7,142 bases of DNA from an uncultured Clostridia bacterium (GTDB taxonomy: Bacteria; Bacillota; Clostridia; Oscillospirales; Acutalibacteraceae). Under the pieces are notes generated by a model that did no database searches, was not told the DNA's origin, and worked only from the letters and a program-made list of their open reading frames with translations. The stretch is from positions 1 to 7,142 of the forward strand of contig CAMJHU010000094.1 in the NCBI GenBank assembly GCA_946405565.1, written 5' to 3'. Of this stretch, positions 1 through 5,461 are shown piece after piece. Within the stretch, counting starts at the first letter, position 1, and every line of letters starts with the position of its first letter. The translations under genes and the position numbers were made by a program.

Positions 1-25
1 AACATCTGAAGGAGGTAAGCAAGTC

Positions 26-118
26 ATGACAAGAAATGTTTTATGTAGCAATATGTGTTCGCAAATGATGCGGCTCAGGGCTTGCTCTGTTGTGGAATGT
101 TGTATGAAACGAATGTGA
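26..118 (+). CDS. Cys/Met-rich regulatory leader peptide, 30 aa
   Basis: A short ORF with a strong Shine-Dalgarno AAGGAGG at 9-15, 10 nt before ATG 26-28, ending at TGA 116-118. Of 30 residues, five are Cys (7, 11, 20, 25, 26) and six are Met (1, 10, 14, 15, 27, 30), so over a third carry sulfur; four Cys codons are TGT and one is TGC. The peptide has no signal sequence or hydrophobic stretch. It lies directly ahead of a terminator-like hairpin and then the metQNI importer genes. The composition, size, ribosome binding site and position are those of an attenuator leader peptide, in which scarcity of charged tRNA-Cys (or tRNA-Met) stalls the ribosome. I recognise no named family. The ORF is seen directly; its translation and regulatory role are inferred. 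The alternative is a chance ORF, but the precise ribosome binding site and the Cys/Met bias argue against it. Confidence 0.72.
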   Translation: MTRNVLCSNMCSQMMRLRACSVVECCMKRM

Positions 119-131
119 CGCTTTTGTCACA
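114..131 (+). promoter_or_regulatory. Hairpin over the leader stop codon
   Basis: TGTGAC at 114-119 pairs perfectly with GTCACA at 126-131 around a 6-nt loop, and a run of five T follows at 135-139. The 5' arm contains the stop codon of the leader peptide (116-118), so a terminating ribosome would melt it. It may be a pause hairpin or a weak first terminator of the attenuator; the 3-nt gap before only five T makes it a poor terminator alone. Confidence 0.4.
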
Positions 132-158
132 ATGTTTTTCTCTGCATCATCACAGTAT

Positions 159-192
159 AGGAAGCCGCTGTCAAATGGCTTCTTATTTTTTT
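159..192 (+). terminator. Rho-independent terminator (attenuator) ahead of metQ
   Basis: The 5' arm AGGAAGCC (159-166) pairs with GGCTTCTT (177-184), an 8-bp stem with one G-U pair and a 10-nt loop. An A and then seven T (186-192) follow. This is the classic intrinsic terminator shape, placed 60 nt before the metQ start and 40 nt after the leader peptide stop. A terminator between a promoter-proximal leader ORF and structural genes is expected for attenuation rather than for the end of an upstream operon, although the second reading cannot be excluded without sequence to the left. Confidence 0.7.
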
Positions 193-218
193 GAGTCAAT
201 CTATCACAAATGAAAGGA

Positions 219-236
219 AGTCGGGAAAAACCGACT
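219..236 (+). promoter_or_regulatory. Hairpin in the metQ 5' UTR
   Basis: AGTCGG (219-224) and CCGACT (231-236) form a perfect 6-bp stem with a GAAAAA loop. It lies directly after a purine-rich AAAGGA (213-218) and before GGTGA (241-245), the probable metQ Shine-Dalgarno. It lacks a T tract, so it is not a terminator. It could insulate the ribosome binding site from the upstream attenuator or bring AAAGGA closer to the start. The role is unknown. Confidence 0.4.
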
Positions 237-251
237 GTATGGTGAACTAAA

Positions 252-1109
252 ATGAAAAACAAAATTCTCTCTCTGGCGCTGTCCGCCGTTATCATCTTAT
301 CCGCTGGTCTCGTTGGCTGCTCGGACAGTTCCGGCAACGTTTCGTCTGCTGCCGATGAAGCAAAAAAAGAAATCGTAACGGTAAAGCTCGGACTTTCCGA
401 CGATACAAGCAAAATACTGTGGGATCCGATCGTGGAAGAATTCAAAGAAAAAGACGTCAACATTGAATATGTCGTTTTCAGCGATTATACCCAGCCAAAT
501 GCCGCGCTGGCCAACGGTGAAATTGATCTCAATTCCTTCCAGCATTACAATTATCTGAATAACGAAAAGGAAACTTTTGGTTACCAAATTGATGCCATCG
601 GAGACACGCTCATTACGGCACTCAATCTGTATTCCAAGAAGATCAGCTCCATTGACGAACTGAAGGAAGGCGACAAAATCGCCGTTCCCAATGACGCCAT
701 CAATGAAAGACGCGCTCTGTCGGTCTTGCAGGCTGCGGGACTGATTAAATTCGATGACACCGGCGACAGTGTAACCAAGTCCAGCATTACCGAGAATCCC
801 AAGAAGATTGAAATCGTGGAGGTCGACGCTTCCCAGACCGCCTCTCTTCTGCCTGATGTGGCAGCGGCGCTTGTCAATGGCGGTTATTCCAGAGACGCGG
901 GCCTTAAAAAGAGCGATGTGATCTTTGCCGATGATATCAACGCTTATGATCCGGATGTGATTCACGGCTACATCAATGTCATCGTGGCAAGAACAGAAGA
1001 TAAGGATAACGAGCTTTACAAAGAAATTGTGAAAGCCTATCAGACCGACAGAACCAAGCAGCTCTATCAGACGGAGTTTGAGGGGATTTATGTTCCTGCA
1101 TGGGAGTAA
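252..1109 (+). CDS. metQ: MetQ-type methionine ABC transporter substrate-binding lipoprotein (NlpA family)
   Basis: The 285-aa extracytoplasmic binding protein of a MetNIQ importer should capture methionine or a related sulfur amino acid and deliver it to MetI. A basic N-terminus, a hydrophobic core (about 5-19) and the lipobox LVGC (20-23) predict lipidation at Cys23 and anchoring to the membrane outer face. A Ser/Asn-rich linker follows, then the NlpA fold from about residue 43. Family hallmarks include FSDYTQPNAALANGEID, then NSFQHYNYL, and later the IAVPND, ENPKKIEIVE and VNVIVAR-like (here INVIVAR) segments. The asparagine preceding the late Tyr occurs here as VNGGYS, where many homologues have N-x-x-Y-A. 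The start ATG at 252 is preceded by GGTGA (241-245), which matches the 3' side of the anti-Shine-Dalgarno, with 6 nt spacing. The metN start follows 30 nt after the stop with no terminator, so they are cotranscribed. The family is certain; exact substrate (Met, Cys/cystine or a derivative) is not. Confidence 0.95.
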   Translation: MKNKILSLALSAVIILSAGLVGCSDSSGNVSSAADEAKKEIVTVKLGLSDDTSKILWDPIVEEFKEKDVNIEYVVFSDYTQPNAALANGEIDLNSFQHYNYLNNEKETFGYQIDAIGDTLITALNLYSKKISSIDELKEGDKIAVPNDAINERRALSVLQAAGLIKFDDTGDSVTKSSITENPKKIEIVEVDASQTASLLPDVAAALVNGGYSRDAGLKKSDVIFADDINAYDPDVIHGYINVIVARTEDKDNELYKEIVKAYQTDRTKQLYQTEFEGIYVPAWE

Positions 1110-1139
1110 TTTATTTGGATACAAGGGGATTCGATATGA

Positions 1140-2192
1140 ATGATATTGCTTGAAAATATCAGCAAGACATTTCACGCAAAAGACAATACCGTTGAGGCAG
1201 TCAGGGATGTGTCCCTTCGGATTGACAAAGGTGAGATTTACGGCATAATCGGTTATTCCGGAGCCGGAAAATCTACACTTGTCAGGTGCATCAACCTTTT
1301 GGAACGTCCTACAGCAGGCAAGGTATATGTTGACGGTACAGAACTGACTGCCTTGTCTGCCGGCGCGCTTCGTAAGGAACGGAAAAAAATCGGAATGATT
1401 TTTCAGCAGTTCAACCTGATGGCGTCCAGAACGGTGGAACAGAATATCGCGCTTCCGCTGGAAGGCTGCGGCAAGACCCGGGAAGAGATCGCCTCCCGCG
1501 TGAAAGAGCTTCTTGCCTACGTTGATCTCAGTGATAAGGCAAAGGCTTATCCTTCACAGCTTTCCGGCGGGCAAAAGCAGCGGGTAGCCATCGCCCGTGC
1601 GCTGGCCAACGAGCCGAAGGTGCTGCTGTGCGATGAAGCAACCAGCGCGCTTGACCCTCAAACCACCAAATCCATCTTAAGTCTGCTCAACAAGCTTAAC
1701 AAAGAGCTGGGAATCACCGTTGTCATTATTACACATGAGATGGCGGTGATCAAACGAATCTGCCACAGGGTAGCGGTGATGGAAAACGGAGAGGTAGTGG
1801 AAGAAGGGAACGTGTATGATATTTTTGCCAGTCCGCAAAAACAGATTACAAAAGATTTTATCAGCACTACCTCCATGTTATCTTCGGTATTTGAACTGAT
1901 GGAAGACGATTCTCCCGTGGTGGCGCTTCAAAGAGGAGACGTGCTGCTTCGTATCAAATATTTGCAGGCAGATGTTTCCGAGCCTTTGATTTCCGAAGTC
2001 AGCAAGCGGTTTGACGTGACATTCAACATCCTTTTCAGCAATCTTGAAATTGTGGATCATGCGCCGATCGGCGGCACTGTCGGTATTCTCAGAGGTTCTG
2101 AAGAAGGTGTGAATAACGCAATCCGATATTTTGAGGAAAAGAACGTAAAAACGGAGGTGTTGAAAAGATGCACGGCATACTTGAAAATCTGA
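1140..2192 (+). CDS. metN: MetN methionine import ATP-binding protein with NIL domain
   Basis: The 350-aa cytoplasmic ATPase subunit powers import through MetI. Visible ATPase motifs are Walker [10 protein letters not shown] (38-46), the Q-loop Gln89, signature LSGGQ (141-145), Walker B LLCDEA (162-167), D-loop SALD (169-172) and H-loop His199. The C-terminal part (about 265-345, with FNILFSN and GGTVGIL segments) is the NIL domain, which in characterised MetN proteins binds methionine and inhibits transport when cytoplasmic methionine is high (trans-inhibition). Length is normal for the family. The Shine-Dalgarno AAGGGG (1123-1128) lies 11 nt ahead of ATG 1140. A second ATG at 1136, with better spacing, opens only a 5-codon ORF in another frame (1136-1153) that overlaps the true start. 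The end overlaps metI by 25 nt. Confidence 0.96.
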   Translation: MILLENISKTFHAKDNTVEAVRDVSLRIDKGEIYGIIGYSGAGKSTLVRCINLLERPTAGKVYVDGTELTALSAGALRKERKKIGMIFQQFNLMASRTVEQNIALPLEGCGKTREEIASRVKELLAYVDLSDKAKAYPSQLSGGQKQRVAIARALANEPKVLLCDEATSALDPQTTKSILSLLNKLNKELGITVVIITHEMAVIKRICHRVAVMENGEVVEEGNVYDIFASPQKQITKDFISTTSMLSSVFELMEDDSPVVALQRGDVLLRIKYLQADVSEPLISEVSKRFDVTFNILFSNLEIVDHAPIGGTVGILRGSEEGVNNAIRYFEEKNVKTEVLKRCTAYLKI

Positions 2193-2848
2193 TTCCCAAT
2201 GTCATGTCCAAACCCGATGAACTTTGGCAGGCATTGCTCGATACCTTCGTCATGGTAGCGTTATCCGGCATCATCGCCTTCTTTCTCGGGCTGTTTTTCG
2301 GCGTGATTCTGACTATAACCAAGAGGGAGGGCATTTTGTCGAATGCCGTCATTTATCAGGTAATCGACAAATCGATCAACGTTTTCCGCTCGATCCCTTT
2401 CATCATTCTGCTCACACTGATGCTTCCGCTGACGCGAGCCATTGTCGGCACGGGCATTGGCGTGCAGGGGGCTATTGTTCCACTGATTTTCGGTACAGTT
2501 CCTTTTTTCTCACGCCAGATAGAATCCGCACTGGCGGAAGTGGATAACGGTGTCATTGAAGCGGCACAGGCTATCGGTCTGAGTTCCGGTGCGATTATTT
2601 TCAAAGTGTATCTTCGGGAAGGAATTGGTTCCATCGCACGCGCTACTACCCTGACAGTCATCAATCTCATAGGACTGACTGCCATGGCCGGCGCGGTAGG
2701 AGCAGGAGGATTGGGAGATTTTGCTATTCGTTACGGTCACAACCGTTTTCAAGAGGACGTAACTTGGGTGACAGTGATTATGATTGTTGCCATAGTCACG
2801 CTGTTGCAGGTGACAGGCAATTGGATTGTCCGAAAAAATACACACTGA
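2168..2848 (+). CDS. metI: MetI methionine ABC transporter permease
   Basis: The 226-aa integral membrane subunit fits the usual MetI size of about 215-230 aa. Several hydrophobic segments are visible, including about 22-48, 76-93, 100-114, 160-180 and 197-216, in line with the five-helix MetI fold. The permease EAA loop that docks into MetN reads EAAQAIGLSS starting at residue 131, with the conserved Gly at 137. Other family hallmarks are FRSIPFIILL (73-82) and a Gly/Ala-rich AGAVGAGGLGD stretch near 173-183. The Shine-Dalgarno GGAGGTG (2153-2159) sits within the end of metN, 8 nt before ATG 2168, and the genes overlap by 25 nt, so translation is probably coupled to give matched subunits. 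Confidence 0.96.
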   Translation: MHGILENLIPNVMSKPDELWQALLDTFVMVALSGIIAFFLGLFFGVILTITKREGILSNAVIYQVIDKSINVFRSIPFIILLTLMLPLTRAIVGTGIGVQGAIVPLIFGTVPFFSRQIESALAEVDNGVIEAAQAIGLSSGAIIFKVYLREGIGSIARATTLTVINLIGLTAMAGAVGAGGLGDFAIRYGHNRFQEDVTWVTVIMIVAIVTLLQVTGNWIVRKNTH

Positions 2849-2855
2849 TTCATTG

Positions 2856-2891
2856 AAAATGCGCTGCGCTTCGTAAAGTTCAGCGCATTTT
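2856..2891 (+). terminator. Inverted repeat between metI and the amidohydrolase gene, possible weak terminator
   Basis: AAAATGCGCTG (2856-2866) and CAGCGCATTTT (2881-2891) form a perfect 11-bp stem around a 14-nt loop, 7 nt after the metI stop. The arm ends in TTTT, but the DNA then reads ACGCTATTTG instead of a long T tract. It may be a partial terminator that lowers expression of the next gene, a processing site or a 3'-end stabiliser. The A-rich 5' arm and T-rich 3' arm would work in either direction. Confidence 0.55.
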
Positions 2892-2911
2892 ACGCTATTT
2901 GAGAGGAGTTT

Positions 2912-4081
2912 ATGAGAATGTCAGATTTTTCATACAAAGTTGATGAGGAATATATACGGGATACACGGCGGTATCTGCATTCCCATCCCGAACTCAGCGG
3001 ACAGGAATACGCTACAGCGGCTTTTATTCGCTGTGAACTGGAACGCTTCGGAATTCTCTATCGCAACGTCGATAAAACCGGCACATGGGCACGTATTGAC
3101 GGAAAATCCGATGGAAAGTGCGTGCTGCTGCGTGCGGATATTGATGCGCTTCCTATGCAGGAAGAAACAGGACTGGATTATGCCTCTAAAACGCAGGGCG
3201 TCATGCACGCCTGCGGTCACGATTTCCATACAGCGGCATTACTGGGTGCTGCCAAATCACTCTCTGAAATCAGGGATATCTTTTATGGAACCATTTTTCT
3301 GGCTTTTCAACACGCGGAGGAATTCGGACACGGTTCGCAGCATTTTGCGCAGATAGGATTGACGCGCGGATATGACCGTGCCTTTGGTGTGCATATCACA
3401 CCGTTTTTTCCTGTGGGGAGCGTGGCAATCAATAACGGCGCCGATATGGCGTCTTGTGATTATTTTAAAATCGCGGTCACTGGAAAAGCATCACACATCA
3501 CTAAACCGCACCTTGGTATCAATGCGCTGACCGCTGCGGCGGAAATCGCGTTAAAGCTGCCTGGTTTGCCAGCGACGGTACTCAGTCCATTGGAAAACGC
3601 ATTGGTTGGCGTGGGGAAACTTCAGGCGGGCAGCAGTTACAATATTATGGCCGGGGAGGCAGTATTAGAGGGATCATTGCGGGCATTTTCAGAGGAAGTC
3701 AGGGCACGGTTGATTGAAAAAATAACGCAGACTGCCAAAAGTGTTGCCCAAAGCAGCGGCGCACAGGCAGAAGTGTATTTTGAAAACTTCACACCGGCTC
3801 TTGTCAACGACTCGGACGCATTTAAGGAAGCAGTTGCCGTTTCGTCAGAACTGTTGGGAGCGGAACATGTCTATCAGAATCAGTCCAAGGATTTCGGTTC
3901 GGATGACTTTGCAGAATATCTCAGATATGAAAAGGGGGTTTATGTTCATGTTGGCGCGGCAAATGAACAGGTCAATTCAAGACTTCCGCTGCACGCCTCT
4001 TCACTGACTCCAGATGAAGGTGCGCTGCGTATAGCTACGGAACTTCATGTGAGGTATGTGCTGCATATACTATCAAATTAG
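2912..4081 (+). CDS. M20D-type metal-dependent amidohydrolase (N-acyl amino acid deacylase-like)
   Basis: The 389-aa protein belongs to peptidase family M20, subfamily D (hippuricase, IAA-amino acid hydrolase and N-acetyl amino acid deacetylase types). The usual signposts occur in order: RRYLHSHPELSGQE (19-32), RADIDALPMQEE (74-85), MHACGHDFHT (98-107) with metal ligands Cys101 and His103, HAEEFGHGS (134-142) with the Glu136/Glu137 pair, His161 in GVHITP, and a late LHASSLTPDE with His361. All expected metal ligands are present, so it should be active. Cysteine at 101 in place of aspartate marks subfamily D. It is likely cytoplasmic, with no signal peptide. The Shine-Dalgarno AGGAG (2904-2908) lies only 3 nt before ATG 2912 but 9 nt before the in-frame ATG 2918, so the true start may be 2918 (387 aa). 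Its place after metQNI and before C-S enzymes suggests an N-acylated sulfur amino acid substrate, as with the M20 deacetylases of Bacillus sulfur-salvage operons; this is inference. Confidence 0.9.
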   Translation: MRMSDFSYKVDEEYIRDTRRYLHSHPELSGQEYATAAFIRCELERFGILYRNVDKTGTWARIDGKSDGKCVLLRADIDALPMQEETGLDYASKTQGVMHACGHDFHTAALLGAAKSLSEIRDIFYGTIFLAFQHAEEFGHGSQHFAQIGLTRGYDRAFGVHITPFFPVGSVAINNGADMASCDYFKIAVTGKASHITKPHLGINALTAAAEIALKLPGLPATVLSPLENALVGVGKLQAGSSYNIMAGEAVLEGSLRAFSEEVRARLIEKITQTAKSVAQSSGAQAEVYFENFTPALVNDSDAFKEAVAVSSELLGAEHVYQNQSKDFGSDDFAEYLRYEKGVYVHVGAANEQVNSRLPLHASSLTPDEGALRIATELHVRYVLHILSN

Positions 4082-4147
4082 ACAAGGTGGGACACAATAG
4101 ATGTTGCATATTGGAAAAATTGATATCGAGCAATAAAAAATAACTAT

Positions 4148-4176
4148 TAGACAGATCAAGATAAAAAGAATAAAAT
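4148..4176 (+). promoter_or_regulatory. Sigma-A-like promoter for the second gene group
   Basis: TAGACA (4148-4153) and TAAAAT (4171-4176) each match the -35 and -10 consensus at five of six bases, and the spacing is exactly 17 nt. They lie in the AT-rich 151-bp gap after the amidohydrolase stop and before the ATG at 4233. Transcription would begin near 4183, leaving a leader of about 50 nt. The rest of this gap (4082-4147) shows no convincing terminator or riboswitch. AT-rich DNA produces chance matches, so this is a candidate only. Confidence 0.5.
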
Positions 4177-4232
4177 ATACCATAAACATATATATTTTAT
4201 AGGCTTTATTCAAAAGGAGATTGGTATTACAC

Positions 4233-5429
4233 ATGAACGATAAAGCATTATCCACCCGTCTTATACACAACGGTGACGGACAGTATTATAAGAAAATGGC
4301 ATCGTATCAATCTATTCCGGAGGTACTGCCCATTTATAACACATCCGTATTTGCCTTTGACGATGTGCCGTCGGTAGATGCAATCTACGATCACGAAGCG
4401 GAAGGCTATATTTATTCAAGAATCAGACATCCAAACAGTGATGCGGTCAGTGAAATACTGGCTTCCGCCGATGAAGGTGAAGACGCTTTGGTATTTTCAT
4501 CGGGAATGTCTGCCATTGTCATCAGTGTGCTTTCTGTGGTCAGTCCTGGTGATCACATTCTTTCTTCTCCCGTACTTTATGGCGGCGTCCACGGATTTTT
4601 TCAAAACGAACTGAAACGATTCGGCATTGATGTAACCTTTGTTGATTTTAACGCAGAGGATATCGAGAAATACATCAGACCAAACACGAAATTGCTTTAT
4701 ACGGAAACCATTTGCAATCCATTAATGGCAGTGCCCGATATTCCGCGTCTGTCACAAATTGCCAGACGTCATGGATTACTTTTCTTTATCGACAACACTT
4801 TTGCAACGTCAGTTGTTGCAAAACCATTGACACTGGACGCCGATGTGGTACTTTACAGTGCGACAAAATACCTCGGCGGTCACAGCGATATTGTAGCGGG
4901 TGCTGCCATTGGCAGTACAAGTGTGATAGATAAAATTCGTGGGAAGCTCGTAACTTACGGAGCGATACTCGGAGCCAATGACAGCTGGCTTCTGGCAAGA
5001 AGCCTTCGCACGCTGGAACTGCGTGTCAAGCAGCACTCACATAACGCGTTGAAGGTGGCGGAATTTCTGGAAGGTCACAGTAAAATCGAAAAGGTCTTTT
5101 ATCCCGGACTGCTTTCTTCCCCTGACCATGAACGGGCTACCGCACAATTCAGCAAGGGTCTGTTTGGCGGTATGATCAGCGTCAATCTGAAAGGCGGCGA
5201 AAGAGAAGCATCGACTGTCATCGCTTCTCTGCCTACAATCAAATATGTGCCAAGTCTGGCGGGTACAGCAACAACCGTTTCTTACGCCGCCAAAACCTCT
5301 CACCGTTCATTCAGCAAAGAACAGCTTGACGAGGTTGGCATCACATACGGGCAGCTTCGATTCTCCATCGGATTGGAAGACACAGAGGATATTATTGCGG
5401 AAATTGATAACGCGTTGAAAAATATATAA
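4233..5429 (+). CDS. Divergent trans-sulfuration family PLP enzyme (Cys/Met metabolism)
   Basis: The 398-aa protein belongs to the Cys/Met metabolism PLP family (fold type I; cystathionine gamma-synthase, gamma- and beta-lyases, methionine gamma-lyase, O-acetylhomoserine sulfhydrylase). PLP-site residues are present: Tyr61 and Arg63, SSGM (89-92), Tyr116 in LYGG, Asp187 in FIDNTF, and the Schiff-base Lys212 in SATKYLGGHSD. Arg376 in LRFSIGLED should bind the substrate carboxylate. Several normally conserved spots differ. The usual YSRxGNPT reads YSRIRHPNSD (61-70). In the segment usually SLGGxESL...PxxMTH, residues 341-357 have Ala346 for Glu, Ala352 for Pro and Thr355 for Met. The Cys typical of methionine gamma-lyases after LYG is Gly118. 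The reaction is therefore left open: a C-S lyase or sulfhydrylase is likely. ATG 4233 is chosen because AAGGAGA (4214-4220) lies 12 nt before it; the in-frame TTG at 4221 directly abuts that site. A candidate promoter lies upstream. Confidence 0.88.
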   Translation: MNDKALSTRLIHNGDGQYYKKMASYQSIPEVLPIYNTSVFAFDDVPSVDAIYDHEAEGYIYSRIRHPNSDAVSEILASADEGEDALVFSSGMSAIVISVLSVVSPGDHILSSPVLYGGVHGFFQNELKRFGIDVTFVDFNAEDIEKYIRPNTKLLYTETICNPLMAVPDIPRLSQIARRHGLLFFIDNTFATSVVAKPLTLDADVVLYSATKYLGGHSDIVAGAAIGSTSVIDKIRGKLVTYGAILGANDSWLLARSLRTLELRVKQHSHNALKVAEFLEGHSKIEKVFYPGLLSSPDHERATAQFSKGLFGGMISVNLKGGEREASTVIASLPTIKYVPSLAGTATTVSYAAKTSHRSFSKEQLDEVGITYGQLRFSIGLEDTEDIIAEIDNALKNI

Positions 5430-5461
5430 TTTTTCCCAAAAGAAAGGGCAGGTGAAAAACG

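Larger units (their letters stand above)
65..192 (+). promoter_or_regulatory. Candidate transcription attenuator with mutually exclusive pairings
   Basis: Three RNA pairings found by eye compete with each other. Pairing A joins 65-73 (ATGATGCGG) to 142-150 (CTGCATCAT), 9 bp with one G-U. Pairing B joins 70-75 (GCGGCT) to 163-168 (AGCCGC), 6 bp. The third is the terminator hairpin 159-184. A and B share 70-73, and B shares 163-166 with the terminator. A would therefore act as anti-antiterminator and B as antiterminator. The shared strand lies inside the leader ORF at codons 14-17. A ribosome paused around Met10/Cys11 (53-58) should cover roughly to 68, weakening A but leaving 70-75 free for B, which favours read-through into metQNI. 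A second short option for B is 79-83 (GGCTT) with 162-166 (AAGCC). No folding energies were computed. Confidence 0.55.

Noticed and set aside
1..251. SAM-I riboswitch or T-box as the regulator of metQNI.
   Set aside because: Neither the SAM-I core (GAUGAAGCC...GGCAACC type) nor a T-box sequence is visible; a translated Cys/Met-rich ORF explains the leader better. An element further left cannot be excluded.
119..251. A promoter directly ahead of metQ.
   Set aside because: TATAGG at 156-161 and TTGTCA at 124-129 are 26 nt apart, and no other well-spaced -35/-10 pair was found.
41..463. Minus-strand open frame of 140 codons across the leader and metQ start.
   Set aside because: No recognisable domain, and it runs through the terminator and leader structures and into metQ.
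297..1175. Long minus-strand open frame of 292 codons opposite metQ.
   Set aside because: It is a shadow of metQ: it recognisably mirrors the coding strand, resembles no family, and the plus strand encodes an unmistakable MetQ.
4085..4095. AGGTGGGACAC resembles the T-box core sequence GGGTGGNACCGCG.
   Set aside because: The CCGCG half is missing, there is no specifier-loop structure before it and no terminator after it; it directly follows the M20 stop codon.
4221..4232. TTG at 4221 as the start of the first PLP enzyme.
   Set aside because: It abuts the Shine-Dalgarno AAGGAGA with no spacer; ATG 4233 has usable spacing and starts a typical N-terminus.
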